NCBI GenBank assembly: GCA_963665975.1
Contig: OY762508.1
Span: 2,852,001 to 2,916,000, forward strand
DNA: 64,000 nucleotides
Source: G963665975 sp963665975
GTDB taxonomy: Bacteria; Bacteroidota; Rhodothermia; Rhodothermales; Bin80
Reading direction: 5' to 3'
Part shown: piece by piece, positions 48,956-58,719 of the stretch
Layout of the letters: each line of letters begins with the position of its first letter
How positions within the stretch are numbered: position 1 is the stretch's first letter
Program-made: the position numbers and the translations under genes
Notes under the pieces: generated by a model
The model's database searches: none
What the model was told of the DNA's origin: nothing
What the model saw: the letters and a program-made list of their open reading frames with translations, nothing else

Positions 48956-51805
48956 ATGAGCCAGCATCGTACATCCGCGCAAATCCGCGAAGAGTTTCTT
49001 GCATTCTTCCGTGAGAAGCAGCACAAGATCGTGCCGAGCGCCCCGCTAGTGCCGCGTGACGACCCGACGCTATTGTTCATTAACGCCGGGATGAATCAGT
49101 TCAAGGATGTATTCCTGGGAGAGGGCGAGCGCGATTACCGCCGGGCGGCTGATTCCCAGAAATGCCTTCGAGTCTCAGGCAAGCACAACGACCTCGAAGA
49201 AGTCGGGTATGACACCTACCACCACACGTTCTTCGAGATGCTCGGCAACTGGAGCTTTGGAGATTATTTCAAGAAAGAGGCCATTGCGTGGGCATGGGAG
49301 CTGTTTACCGAACGCTGGGGACTGGATCCGGACCGGCTCTACGCTACGGTGCATGCAGGCGATGAGGCCCTGGGCCTGGAGGAGGATGCGGAAGCAGCCG
49401 CCTTCTGGGAGCAGCATGTGTTGCCGGGGCACCTGCTGAAATGCTCCTCGAAGCACAACTTCTGGATGATGGGTGACACGGGGCCGTGCGGCCCATGTTC
49501 AGAAATCCACATCGACCTGCGGTCGGACGAAGAGCGGCGGCGCGTACCCGGCAGCACGTTGGTCAACCAGGATGATCCGCGACTGATCGAACTCTGGAAT
49601 CTGGTCTTCATACAGTACAATGCGGTGGGTGACGGGACCCTGGAGGTCCTTGCGGACAAGCATGTAGACACGGGGTTGGGCCTCGAGCGTCTCGTGGCCG
49701 TGCTCCAGGGAAAGAGCAGCAATTACGATACGGATCTGTTCTCCCCACTCCTGCAGCGGATAGCCGACCTATCGCCTCTTGAAGCGCTAAGGAGTTACGA
49801 TGACATTCGGGATGCAGACAGGCGGGAGGCGCTTCGAATTGCGATGCGCGTGGTCGCCGATCACATTCGTGCCCTTGCCTTTGCGATATGCGACGGCGCA
49901 GCGCCGGGCAACGTGGGGCGCGCCTATGTGATACGGCGCATTCTCCGCCGTGCAGCCCGATACGGGTACCAGGTGCTGGAATTGCGTGATCCGTTCCTTT
50001 GCAGGCTTGTCGAGCCGCTGGTAGAATTTATGGGAGAACAATTCCCGGCGCTAAGAGAAAGCCAGGACACGATTGCTCGCATTATTCAGGCGGAAGAGAG
50101 AGCATTCCTGAAGACGTTGGGCAAGGGCATGTCCTTGTTCGAGCGTGTACTTCCTTATTTGAGAGAATTATCGGCCAGCGCAAACGGGCAGGCGGAGCAG
50201 ATCATCTCGCGTCTCGCAAACGACACGCGCACGATGAATTTGCTGCAGATGGCCTATGGCGCCGCGGATGATCCAGCGGCGCCACTGGAACAGTTCGCCA
50301 AGAGCGCTCGGAACCAGCAGTTGCCAGGGGAGCTGGCGTTCCTGTTGCATGACACCTATGGATTTCCGATCGATCTCACGCAACTCATGGCGCGAGAAGA
50401 AGGCTTTGGCGTAAGTATCGGGCGGTATGAGGAGCTCATGGCGGAGCAGCGCGGACGGGCTCGGCAGGTGGAGCACAGAGTCAGAGTTCGCGACACTTCG
50501 AGATCGTCAGATTCCTTCCGTGTACAGATCGAATGTCCATCACCATCAGAATTTGTCGGCTACGATGCCACGTCAGTAGAGGATGCGGAGATTACCGCAG
50601 TGCGGAAGGAGGAGCCATATTTCATTGCCCTGGACAAGACGCCGTTCTATGTGGAGAGTGGAGGGCAGGTGGGCGACACAGGATTTCTGCAGGTGGCGGA
50701 TGAACGGTTTCGAGTTACGAATACAAAGACGGTAAACGGCCTGATTCAACATTATGTGGATAGGCGGCCAACGGATGCGTGTGCGATAGGAGAGCAGGCA
50801 AGCGCCTTCGTCGATACCGAACGCAGGGCGCGGACGACGAAGCACCATACGGCGACGCACCTGTTTCATGCGGCGCTCCGGGAAATCCTCGGCTCGCACG
50901 TCGCACAGAAGGGCTCGCTCGTGGCGCCGGACCACCTGCGATTCGACTTCAGTCATTACGAGCGGGTAAGCCCCGAGCAGATTCAGCACATTCAGGATCG
51001 CGTAAACAGCATTGTCCAGCAAAACGTCCAGGCGCAAATCGATGTGGATGTGCCCATCAAAGATGCCTTGGCGCGTGGCGCAATGGCGCTTTTCGGCGAA
51101 AAGTATGGCGACAATGTCCGTGTCGTAACGTTCGATCCCACGTATTCCGTGGAGCTTTGCGGAGGCACTCATGTTGGCGCCACGGGCGAAATAGGCTTGT
51201 TTCTGGTGCGTTCAGAGGGTTCTGTGGCCGCCGGAGTCCGGCGGGTGGAAGCCATAGTCGGAGCCGATGCGCTCACGGTGGTCCAGCACGAATTCGAGGA
51301 GCTCGGCCGCGTACGTGGGCACATCAAGGAGAGTGGGCGGGCTTCCGACAGGGTCGTTGCGGACCTGGTGCTACAGGCCAGGCGGCTCGAAAAAGAGGTA
51401 GAGCGGTTGCGCGTGGCCGAGTTAGCCGCCAGTCTGGAGTCAATTGTCGACGAGGCGAAGCCGGTAGGCGGCGTTCGTCTTGCCACGGGACGGCTTGCCA
51501 ACACCAATATGGATACCCTGCGGATCCTTGGCGTGACTCTGCGACAACGGCTTGGCGCTGGTAGCGTCGGCGTACTGGGCACGGCCGATCCAAATGCAGG
51601 CAAGGCATATCTGGTGGCAACGGTGTCAGAGGACCTGGTTAAGCAGGGGCTGCAAGCCGGAGCGTTCGTAGGGCAATTGGCTCGCCTTATCGGTGGCGGG
51701 GGTGGTGGGCGGCCGGACCTTGCGACTGCCGGAGGCAAGCGGCCTGAGCAATTGGACAAGGCCATCGGCGCAGCAGCTTCGTTACTCGCCGACATGCTGG
51801 CGTAA
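48956..51805 (+). CDS. alaS: Alanyl-tRNA synthetase
   Basis: Encodes 949 aa from ATG 48956; an upstream in-frame extension to 48851 lacks homology. Domain order: class II catalytic core (IREEFLAFFREKQHKIVPSA, FINAGMNQFKDVFLG, VSGKHNDLEEVGYDTYHHTF, GPCGPCSEIH), tRNA-recognition domain, and editing domain with the zinc-binding HTATHLFHAAL and CGGTHVGATGEIG (HxxxH...CxxxH), which clears mischarged Ser and Gly. A C-Ala region ends with the Gly-rich GGGGGGRPDLATAGGK. All catalytic features look intact. It restores core gene order after the island. A tRNA-Ser gene follows. Confidence 0.95.
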   Translation: MSQHRTSAQIREEFLAFFREKQHKIVPSAPLVPRDDPTLLFINAGMNQFKDVFLGEGERDYRRAADSQKCLRVSGKHNDLEEVGYDTYHHTFFEMLGNWSFGDYFKKEAIAWAWELFTERWGLDPDRLYATVHAGDEALGLEEDAEAAAFWEQHVLPGHLLKCSSKHNFWMMGDTGPCGPCSEIHIDLRSDEERRRVPGSTLVNQDDPRLIELWNLVFIQYNAVGDGTLEVLADKHVDTGLGLERLVAVLQGKSSNYDTDLFSPLLQRIADLSPLEALRSYDDIRDADRREALRIAMRVVADHIRALAFAICDGAAPGNVGRAYVIRRILRRAARYGYQVLELRDPFLCRLVEPLVEFMGEQFPALRESQDTIARIIQAEERAFLKTLGKGMSLFERVLPYLRELSASANGQAEQIISRLANDTRTMNLLQMAYGAADDPAAPLEQFAKSARNQQLPGELAFLLHDTYGFPIDLTQLMAREEGFGVSIGRYEELMAEQRGRARQVEHRVRVRDTSRSSDSFRVQIECPSPSEFVGYDATSVEDAEITAVRKEEPYFIALDKTPFYVESGGQVGDTGFLQVADERFRVTNTKTVNGLIQHYVDRRPTDACAIGEQASAFVDTERRARTTKHHTATHLFHAALREILGSHVAQKGSLVAPDHLRFDFSHYERVSPEQIQHIQDRVNSIVQQNVQAQIDVDVPIKDALARGAMALFGEKYGDNVRVVTFDPTYSVELCGGTHVGATGEIGLFLVRSEGSVAAGVRRVEAIVGADALTVVQHEFEELGRVRGHIKESGRASDRVVADLVLQARRLEKEVERLRVAELAASLESIVDEAKPVGGVRLATGRLANTNMDTLRILGVTLRQRLGAGSVGVLGTADPNAGKAYLVATVSEDLVKQGLQAGAFVGQLARLIGGGGGGRPDLATAGGKRPEQLDKAIGAAASLLADMLA

Positions 51806-51843
51806 ATCTCGCCAGGGACGTAGCGTGGCTGGCAAAACAACAG

Positions 51844-51865
51844 GCGCCCTGACGCGTTAGGGCGC
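51844..51865. terminator. Hairpin between alaS and tRNA-Ser, possible terminator
   Basis: The arms gcgccct (51844-51850) and agggcgc (51859-51865) are perfect complements with an 8-base loop. There is no T-run after the right arm on the plus strand, so it would be a weak or factor-dependent terminator for alaS. On the minus strand it is followed by a T-rich stretch. It lies 7 bp before the tRNA. Confidence 0.45.
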
Positions 51866-51871
51866 GAGTAC

Positions 51872-51960
51872 GGAGGGGTGCCGGAGTGGTCGAACGGGGT
51901 GGTCTCGAAAACCATTGTAGGCACTGCCTACCGGGGGTTCGAATCCCTCCCCCTCCGCCA
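51872..51960 (+). tRNA. tRNA-Ser (anticodon CGA)
   Basis: Acceptor stem GGAGGGG (51872-51878) pairs with CCCCTCC (51950-51956), followed by discriminator G and an encoded CCA end (51958-51960). The anticodon loop is ctCGAaa with CGA at 51906-51908, reading UCG serine codons. The D arm (gccggagtggtcgaacgggg) and the T arm with ggttcgaatccc are normal. The long variable arm (about 20 nt) is diagnostic of tRNA-Ser. All stems look intact. Confidence 0.95.
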
Positions 51961-52091
51961 GTGGAACGCAAAGCGTAGGGAATACAAAGACTGGATCGTG
52001 CAGGCGCATTGGCACCGGGATAGATGACTCCAGGCGGTCGGAAACCCCTGCTATGCGACATCGGTTTGCCTCGCAAAGAGAGGCTGTATCA

Positions 52092-52997
52092 ATGGAAAGG
52101 ATGCTCCATAGACTGGTTGTAGGTGCCTTCGTGGCGGCATGCGCCTGTGCTTGGGCACAGCCCGTCGACGCGAGAGAATTTCGGTGCACCGCACAGGTTA
52201 ATTATCGGCAGCTCGAAGGCTCGGGATTCACCTTTCTGGATGATCTCCCCTTACTGATTGAGGACTATATCAACAAGAATAATTGGACAGATGACACCTT
52301 CGAGCCAGAGGAATTGATTGAGTGCTCGATACAAGTGGTGATTTCAGAGAACATGACACTGACATCGTTTCGAGCCCAGATAATTGTTACCAGCACCCGT
52401 CCGATTTATGGCACGACGGCCAAGACCACCGTGCTGCAGGTTAACGATGACCAGTGGGAATTCACGTATTCGCAGGGCACCCCGCTCATTTTCGAGACCG
52501 AGCGCTTTGATCAGCTGGCATCCGTACTGGATTTCTATGCCTACATCATGCTGGGCTATGACTATGACACGTTCAGTGAGTTCGGAGGCGAAGAGTGGTT
52601 CCAGAAGGCCAAGCGTATTCAAGAACTTGCCACCAGCAAGAGCACCGTGGGCTGGAGCGCTCTCAGGGGCGGGCGCCGTGGCGAACTGGCGGAACAACTG
52701 ACAGAAATCCGCTTCAGGCCCCTGCGACAGGTATACTTCCGGTACCATTATGAGGCACTTGATCATTTCACGAAGGACACAGACCAGGCGCGGACCGTAG
52801 TGCTGGAGGTTTTGGGGACCATGCAGGCGCTCTACGAAGACCTGGCGCGGCAGTTGGTGTTCGACATATTTTTTTCGACCAAACACAAGGAGCTGGCCGC
52901 AATATTTGAACAGTCCAGCGTCAGTTCTCAGGCGCTGTCGCTATTGGCCGCCGTCGACCCCTCCCATATGACGGTGTATAGCGAACTCGCGAAGTAG
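52092..52997 (+). CDS. DUF4835 family protein, PorD-like
   Basis: Encodes 301 aa from ATG 52092; an in-frame start at 52053 and another ATG at 52101 are possible. The signal peptide (MERMLHRLVVGAFVAACACA, cleavage near WAQPVDA) precedes a domain with REFRCTAQVNYRQLEGSGFT and IECSIQVVISENMTLTSFRA, matching DUF4835, assigned as PorD of the type IX secretion system in Bacteroidota. LDFYAYIMLGYDYDTFSEFGG and the C-terminal FFSTKHKELAAIFE are also typical. It is probably an exported or outer-membrane-associated accessory of the secretion machinery. It supports a Bacteroidota origin for the window. Confidence 0.85.
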   Translation: MERMLHRLVVGAFVAACACAWAQPVDAREFRCTAQVNYRQLEGSGFTFLDDLPLLIEDYINKNNWTDDTFEPEELIECSIQVVISENMTLTSFRAQIIVTSTRPIYGTTAKTTVLQVNDDQWEFTYSQGTPLIFETERFDQLASVLDFYAYIMLGYDYDTFSEFGGEEWFQKAKRIQELATSKSTVGWSALRGGRRGELAEQLTEIRFRPLRQVYFRYHYEALDHFTKDTDQARTVVLEVLGTMQALYEDLARQLVFDIFFSTKHKELAAIFEQSSVSSQALSLLAAVDPSHMTVYSELAK

Positions 52998-53143
52998 GTA
53001 TTTGGGTGCGCGAAGGACGATAATCAGTTGGCGCACGGGAAAGGGTTTTCCCAATGGGTGTGTTGCGGGGCCGCACCATGGAACAATGCGCGCGCGCAGG
53101 TTATACCATCGCGCTAACGAAATCCACATCGAGCAACGGCCTG

Positions 53144-53605
53144 ATGAAGGTGAACACCGGCATTCTTATCGCGAGTGGTGTGATGCTCGTCCTGGCGTGT
53201 GCGCTCGTCCTGGCACAGCGCGAGCCTGTGTCCACAACCGTGACGGTCTACAAGACGCCTACATGCGGGTGCTGCACCAAATGGGTCACACATCTGGAGG
53301 AGGAAGGATTCGATGTCGAAACGCACGACATGGATAACCTGTCCGCCATCAAGAGCCAATACGGTATTGACCGAAGCGTAGCTTCGTGCCACACGGCCGT
53401 CGTGGACGGCTATGTGGTTGAAGGCCACGTGCCGGCGGAGCATGTGAAGCAGCTTCTGCGCGACCGGCCTGCGGTAACAGGTATCGCAGTACCCGGAATG
53501 CCGATCGGATCGCCGGGGATGGAAGGTCCCAATGCCCGGCCATATGATGTGGTGTCGTTTGATGACAAGGGCAAGACAGCCCTGTTTGCTCGTGTGACGC
53601 CATAG
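53144..53605 (+). CDS. DUF411 metal-binding protein
   Basis: Encodes 153 aa from ATG 53144; the longer frame beginning at 53054 adds an unsupported N-terminus. An uncleaved or signal-type hydrophobic segment (ILIASGVMLVLACALVLA, residues ~8-25) is followed by the DUF411 domain: thioredoxin-like VTVYKTPTCGCCTKW with Cys 41, 43 and 44, then ASCHTAVVDGYVVEGHVPAE. DUF411 proteins are found with copper-resistance genes and are thought to bind copper, but no copper-transport gene is adjacent here. Probably exported or membrane-anchored. Confidence 0.87.
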   Translation: MKVNTGILIASGVMLVLACALVLAQREPVSTTVTVYKTPTCGCCTKWVTHLEEEGFDVETHDMDNLSAIKSQYGIDRSVASCHTAVVDGYVVEGHVPAEHVKQLLRDRPAVTGIAVPGMPIGSPGMEGPNARPYDVVSFDDKGKTALFARVTP

Positions 53606-53673
53606 CAATGGCGTCCAGGCCCATTCTTTTTCATAATCCTGTGGCGCGCATACCTCTGGCAGGACCGTGAAGC

Positions 53674-54255
53674 ATGATTCTTCCAATCCGCATATATGGA
53701 GATCCCATTCTGCGGACGCAAACGCAGGATGTAGAGGCCGACTCGAACGGGCTGCAAGAGCTGATTGCCGACATGCACGAGACGCTGCAACAAGCGGCTG
53801 GAATCGGGCTCGCGGCGCCGCAGGTAGGCCGAACGGAACGCCTCTTTCTGGTGGACCTTACGGAATTGCTGGATTCTGCCGATAATGGTGAAGCCGCACT
53901 TCTGCCTCCGCAGCCAATGGTTTTCATCAATCCGAGGTTGCTTTGGGAAGGTGCGGAAGAGGAAGAATTTGAGGAGGGGTGCTTATCCATTCCAGATGTG
54001 CGCGAAATGGTTACGCGGCCCGAACGAGTTATTCTGGCCTACCGGGATCGCAATTTCCAACCGCAGGAATTGGAAACCGGCGGCCTGCTGGCGCGCGTCA
54101 TCCAGCACGAATACGATCATCTGGAAGGCGTGCTGTTCATTGATCTCATTAGTCCCTTCCGGCGCAGCTTCCTCAAGCGGAGGCTGCGGGAAATGGCGCA
54201 GGGGAACGTGGAGGCGCCTTATGCCATCGTCGCAGGCGGTGAAGCCGTGGGATAG
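53674..54255 (+). CDS. def: Peptide deformylase
   Basis: Encodes 193 aa. It removes the N-formyl group from nascent proteins with a bound Fe2+ or Zn2+. The three signature motifs are complete: GIGLAAPQ (43-50), EEGCLSIPD with Cys103 as metal ligand, and QHEYDHLEG with His145 and His149 as metal ligands and Glu146 as catalytic base. Sequence length and the insert between motifs are typical of type II deformylases. It begins 68 bp after the DUF411 gene; the M23 peptidase follows on the same strand after 116 bp. Confidence 0.95.
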   Translation: MILPIRIYGDPILRTQTQDVEADSNGLQELIADMHETLQQAAGIGLAAPQVGRTERLFLVDLTELLDSADNGEAALLPPQPMVFINPRLLWEGAEEEEFEEGCLSIPDVREMVTRPERVILAYRDRNFQPQELETGGLLARVIQHEYDHLEGVLFIDLISPFRRSFLKRRLREMAQGNVEAPYAIVAGGEAVG

Positions 54256-54371
54256 TCACCGGCTCCAGTCTGCACTCCACAGGCAGAAAGAAGACACAGA
54301 CCTGAAATGGCTTTTCTCCGGGAATTATTGTAGCCTGTGAAATACGCAGGAATCTGAACCAGCGCCAATCC

Positions 54372-55562
54372 ATGACAGCAGAAGCGGTACGGCAGAACCC
54401 GGGCTTGCGCCATGCTGTGCGCGCCAGTACCGGCCGCCGCTGGCGTTGGCTCTTCTGCAGTGTGCTGCTGAGCATCCTGGCCTGCTCTCCTGCTATTGCC
54501 CAGACCGGTCATGCGTCGGGTGACGAAGGAGGCTATGCCGGTCAACCACTGCAATTGGTGTTGCCCACGGAGAATGATGCGCTGTACCGCGGCGAAGGCC
54601 CGGGTTTCTATCAATACACCGATCGGCGCATTAAGCCCGGCTTCGCCTTGCCGTGGGAAGGAGGGAAGTATGGATTCGTGCGTAACGCACGCGAAACACG
54701 CCACGGCGTGATCTATACGCGATTCCACGAGGGGATGGACATCAAGCCCGTCAGACGGTCCTCGCGCCGCGAGCCGCTTGATGACGTGCACACCATGGAT
54801 GACGGTATTGTCAAGTATGTCAATCATGTCGCCCGGCGTTCAAACTATGGTCTATATGTAGTGGTCGAACACTGGTGGAGCGGGTCACCATTCTACAGCC
54901 TGTATGCCCACCTGAAGTCGGTTGATGTTACAGTGGGCCAGGAGGTGGAGCGTGGACAAAGGGTTGGACGCATGGGGTATACCGGCGCGGGCATCAATAG
55001 GCGCAGAGCTCACGTTCATGTCGAAATTAATCTCCTCATTAACGAGCGCGCCTTTCAGTCCTGGTACGATGATTATTTCGATGAGGACAATTACCATGGC
55101 ATTTACAACGGACTAAATCTTTCGGGGCTGGATGTAGCGGACTTGTACTTGAGTCTTCGTGAAGATTCCTCTCTTACCATTCGTGGATTTCTGAATCGTG
55201 AGTCGGCCTTTTACAGCGTTACCGTACCGAACGAAGGACGGCTCAATGTTTTATGGAGGTATCCCTGGCTAATTTCAGGAGAGGATGCGCTGTCCTATGC
55301 AGGCGTTAACGGTGCGACGTCTAATGCTTCCTGGGTAATATATCTTGCGCGGTCGGGGCGGCCAGTGCGTGTCGAGCGCTCGGATCGGATCGTGGAGGGC
55401 CCCGAAATAGCGGTAGTGCAGGAAACCGCGGTTCCTTACGCGTACCTGACCAACGGACTCCTTACTGGCTCGGGGAATAGCTACGGCTTGTCCAGGATTG
55501 GCCGACGGCACCTGGACCTCTTGACACGTATCACGCCGGTCCGTAGCAAGGACAAAGGATAG
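54372..55562 (+). CDS. Exported M23 (LytM/lysostaphin-type) peptidase
   Basis: Encodes 396 aa. An N-terminal hydrophobic segment (WRWLFCSVLLSILACSPAIA, residues ~24-43) suggests export; an ATG-proximal basic extension precedes it. The peptidase metal site is intact: H119-x3-D123 in FHEGMDIKP and H214-V-H216 in RAHVHVEIN, with GLYVVVEHWW between. Such enzymes cleave peptide cross-links in peptidoglycan. The C-terminal ~150 residues (SLREDSSLTIRGFLNRESAF) form an additional unknown beta-rich region. It follows def and precedes a TonB-dependent receptor on the same strand. Confidence 0.87.
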   Translation: MTAEAVRQNPGLRHAVRASTGRRWRWLFCSVLLSILACSPAIAQTGHASGDEGGYAGQPLQLVLPTENDALYRGEGPGFYQYTDRRIKPGFALPWEGGKYGFVRNARETRHGVIYTRFHEGMDIKPVRRSSRREPLDDVHTMDDGIVKYVNHVARRSNYGLYVVVEHWWSGSPFYSLYAHLKSVDVTVGQEVERGQRVGRMGYTGAGINRRRAHVHVEINLLINERAFQSWYDDYFDEDNYHGIYNGLNLSGLDVADLYLSLREDSSLTIRGFLNRESAFYSVTVPNEGRLNVLWRYPWLISGEDALSYAGVNGATSNASWVIYLARSGRPVRVERSDRIVEGPEIAVVQETAVPYAYLTNGLLTGSGNSYGLSRIGRRHLDLLTRITPVRSKDKG

Positions 55563-55616
55563 GGTGGTGTACGGCGTGTAATCCCATTCCGAGCACATGG
55601 CTGGTAGGAGTGCATC

Positions 55617-57695
55617 ATGCCCAGGCGCGCTATTGCATGCATCCTGACAGCCTTTGTGGCGCTGGTCATTACCGTGACTTCGTCGGGGCAGGATGCCGGC
55701 TACATTGCCGGGGTTGTTGAGGACGCCCGGTCTGGCGAGCCCCTGCCGGAGGTCACGGTCATCCTGGTCGGCACGCTGTTTGTCGCTGTTACAGATGGCG
55801 ACGGATCGTACGCTATCGAGTCCGTCCCGCCAGGCGTCTACAGAGTGGCGGCCTCGATGCCTCGATACGGGGAGGAGCGCCGCGAGGTCATGGTGTCCCC
55901 AGGGGACAGCGTGACGGTGCATTTCCGGCTTCGCACGCCCGAAATCGACGTCGAAACCATTGATGCGCCCGCTGGACACAGCTTCCTTTATCCTGTGGTG
56001 ACGGCACAAGGGTCAGGGCAATTGGCGCTGCGCGAGATGGCAGGCGTAGACGCTGCGCGCCGTGGCGGATACGACTATGTGCCTGCTGTTCGAGGTCTAA
56101 TGGGACCACAGATAGTTGCGCTGGTTGATGGCGTCCGCTTTCTTGCGGGCAGTCCAAACGGCTTCGGGTCTCCCGTGACCATGCCGGAGGTCACCCGTAT
56201 GGAGGTCATCCGGGGCCCTTATGCGCTCGCGTGGGGCCCCGGGATGCTGCGCGCGCTGCGGGTGACCACACACCGGCAGGGACCATACGGCTTCACGTAC
56301 GGTCAGACGAGGACCGCGCGCGTGAGGGATGTCGGCGCGCATGCCAGCACACACGTTGGACCTGTTACGGCGCAGCTCCAGGGTGCCTGGCATATCGGCC
56401 GCGACTATCGAGACGGCAGGGGGCGCGTGACACCGGCCGATGTTCAGAGCATCTCCATGCGTGCGCACGCGACGCACCAGTGGCGGCCGTCCGAGCGCTT
56501 AGTGGTGCAGGGTGGCTGGGGCGACCGGTCTCGCCTGGATGCCGCAGGAGGGCATGCCACCGGTGGAATATGGAGATCGGCCGATGTTTCGTCACGCTAC
56601 CAGCGCACATGGCGATACGGGGTGCTGCGCAGCATCGAGATGGGGATGTCTTGGCAGCGGACGTCTTTTGCGCTCGGCGGCCTTGACGGTAACGCCGAGA
56701 TGCTCCGGGCGCGTCTGGCGACGCAGCTCTCGTCCAATTCTCCCTGGGTATGGCATGTGGGCGTTGATCTGGAAAGCACGGTCGATAACGCCGAGCTGCG
56801 TGGCCTCTCGGATGTGCGCACTACCAATGCTGGCGCTTTCGTGCAGGTAACGCGCGCCGCCGAGCGCTTGCTGCTAAGCGCAACTGCACGTGCGGATCGC
56901 CTATGGGCGCGCTCGCCGTTCCAGGCGGCCGATGAAACGATTCCGAGCGGGGCGGTAATGGTCAGCATGCGTGTATCCGAGAACTGGCGTGTTTCGGCAG
57001 GCTTGGGGACGGCGGCTCGGACGGCAACAGCATATGAGCGGTTTGCAACCCAGGCGCCATTTTACCGGGCGCCGTTCGGCAATGACTTGCGAGGCAATGC
57101 GGCGCTCGTACCGGAGCGCAACACGCAGGCTGACCTGTGGCTTACGGCGACCTATCCGAAGCTGCATCTGCAGCTCAGCGCTTTTTCCTCCCGCCTTTCT
57201 GATTACATCACGTCTCCCGGCATCGCTGCCTCAGAGCAGGAGGATGCGGCGCAATTCATCAATGGCCGCGCAGCGCTTCATGGGGTGGAGGCCGCAGCTC
57301 GCTATGCCCTCCTTGGCGCATACGCCGCGGTGCACGCCCGGGCGTCGTATGTGCGCGGAATACGCCACGGTCATCGCCGGCTGCTCTATGGCATTGCACC
57401 ACCGAGGCTGGCAACCGGAATTGTGCTCACGGCGCCGGCAAACCTGCTTTCGATTGCGCTTACCGTGCGGGCGGCGGGTGCGCAGACGCAGGCTACCGGG
57501 CAGCGTGCGGCAGGATATGCCGTGCTCGACACGAGGCTCGACATCGGGTTAGCCCGCAACTGGACGGTCGCATTGTTCTTGCTCAACGTTACCAACAGAT
57601 ATTACGCCCATCATCTGAACACGCCCCGTTCCGACGGGTTGCCAAGCGCAGAGCCTAACAGACTGTTCTATGTCCGGATCGGTCGCGGCTTCTAG
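55617..57695 (+). CDS. TonB-dependent outer-membrane receptor with carboxypeptidase-regulatory-like N-domain
   Basis: Encodes 692 aa. Signal peptide MPRRAIACILTAFVALVITV is followed by a CarbopepD_reg_2-like domain (YIAGVVEDARSGEPLPEVTV, then GVYRVAASMPRYGEERREVM). A reduced plug domain (PAVRGLMGPQIVALVDGVRF, VTRMEVIRGPYALAWGPGML) and an outer-membrane beta-barrel follow, ending in the typical terminal aromatic (YVRIGRGF). It imports a ligand such as a siderophore, vitamin or glycan with TonB energy. The ligand is not evident and no SusD partner follows. The last 4 bp overlap the convergent SDR gene. Confidence 0.87.
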   Translation: MPRRAIACILTAFVALVITVTSSGQDAGYIAGVVEDARSGEPLPEVTVILVGTLFVAVTDGDGSYAIESVPPGVYRVAASMPRYGEERREVMVSPGDSVTVHFRLRTPEIDVETIDAPAGHSFLYPVVTAQGSGQLALREMAGVDAARRGGYDYVPAVRGLMGPQIVALVDGVRFLAGSPNGFGSPVTMPEVTRMEVIRGPYALAWGPGMLRALRVTTHRQGPYGFTYGQTRTARVRDVGAHASTHVGPVTAQLQGAWHIGRDYRDGRGRVTPADVQSISMRAHATHQWRPSERLVVQGGWGDRSRLDAAGGHATGGIWRSADVSSRYQRTWRYGVLRSIEMGMSWQRTSFALGGLDGNAEMLRARLATQLSSNSPWVWHVGVDLESTVDNAELRGLSDVRTTNAGAFVQVTRAAERLLLSATARADRLWARSPFQAADETIPSGAVMVSMRVSENWRVSAGLGTAARTATAYERFATQAPFYRAPFGNDLRGNAALVPERNTQADLWLTATYPKLHLQLSAFSSRLSDYITSPGIAASEQEDAAQFINGRAALHGVEAAARYALLGAYAAVHARASYVRGIRHGHRRLLYGIAPPRLATGIVLTAPANLLSIALTVRAAGAQTQATGQRAAGYAVLDTRLDIGLARNWTVALFLLNVTNRYYAHHLNTPRSDGLPSAEPNRLFYVRIGRGF

Positions 57696-58684
57696 GTGGC
57701 CACGGGCCCAACCATGGCTAATGCGATGCGCTGTGCGGTTTCCGCAAATGGACGAAAGTCGCAGCCGAGCTCCTGGGTGGCCTTGCTATTACTGTAACGA
57801 GAAACCTGAGAAATATTATGGGCTAACGTTCTCGTGAGCTCCGGTGTTTTTCGTGTCACCTGGCTCCAGGCCTCCAGTATTGTGGCCAATCCCAATGCCA
57901 GTCGAGGCTTGAGGCGCCGCGTTGGTGAGGCGACGCCCAATGCGGCGGCAAGCGTTTCCATGATTTCTTTCCACAGCAGGTTTTCGCTGCCCAGAATATA
58001 TCGCTCGCCGGTCCGGCCACGCGCCATGGCCTTGATATGGCCTGTGGCCACGTCTTCGACGTCTACGACGTTGGTCCCGCCGATGGGAACTGCAGGCATC
58101 CTGCCCTGACGCAGGCGCTCGGCGAGCATCATGGTGTTCTCCCCGGGTCGGCCAGGGCCAAGTATCAGGGACGGATTGACCATGACGGCGTCCAGACCCT
58201 CGGCGATTCCGCGGTGGATTTCCAGTTCGGCCAGATGCTTGGAGACAGCGTAGGGAGTATGCAGCCGCGAATCGCGCCAGACGGAATGCTCAGTCTGCGT
58301 CATGACAGGTTCTTCCCGGCGCCCCAGCGCTGCGATACTGGAGGTGTGTACGAGCCGCTTGACACCGGCGTGCAGTGCGGCGTTGACGATGCAGGCAGTT
58401 CCGTATACGTTTATATGGTGCTGATGCCGTCCTGACTTGGGACCCCCCATGATTATGGCCGCCGCCGTATGGTATACATGGGTAGTGTTCTGCATGGCGG
58501 CGTGCACGCTCGCGGGGTCGGTAACGTCGCCGACGACATGCTCAACGTTGACTGCCGATTCTCCAAGCAAGTCCATTTTGGACGTGGCGCGCCGCAGGAT
58601 GCGGATTTCGGCTCCGCCAGCGAGCAACTGGCGCGTGAGTGAGGAACCGACAAAACCCGTGGCGCCCGTGACGAGAATCTTCAT
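57692..58684 (-). CDS. NAD-dependent epimerase/dehydratase (extended SDR)
   Basis: Encodes 330 aa from ATG 58684; the in-frame extension to 58702 adds six residues upstream of the KILVTGATGFVGSS nucleotide-binding motif (GxxGxxG). The catalytic YxxxK motif reads TPYAVSKHLAELE, and HTSSIAALG gives the catalytic Ser. It resembles the DFR/3-beta-HSD and hopanoid-associated epimerase group within extended SDRs, with substrate unresolved. It is convergent with the TonB receptor gene, and 35 bp separate its start from the stop of the biotinyl carrier gene upstream. Confidence 0.85.
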   Translation of the reverse strand: MKILVTGATGFVGSSLTRQLLAGGAEIRILRRATSKMDLLGESAVNVEHVVGDVTDPASVHAAMQNTTHVYHTAAAIIMGGPKSGRHQHHINVYGTACIVNAALHAGVKRLVHTSSIAALGRREEPVMTQTEHSVWRDSRLHTPYAVSKHLAELEIHRGIAEGLDAVMVNPSLILGPGRPGENTMMLAERLRQGRMPAVPIGGTNVVDVEDVATGHIKAMARGRTGERYILGSENLLWKEIMETLAAALGVASPTRRLKPRLALGLATILEAWSQVTRKTPELTRTLAHNISQVSRYSNSKATQELGCDFRPFAETAQRIALAMVGPVAT

Positions 58685-58719
58685 GGTGTAATCGATAGAC
58701 AATGCAAGAGATCAGTGCG

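Noticed and set aside
57386..57595. Minus-strand short frame within the TonB receptor
   Set aside because: Shadow of the plus-strand gene in GC-rich DNA with no domain.
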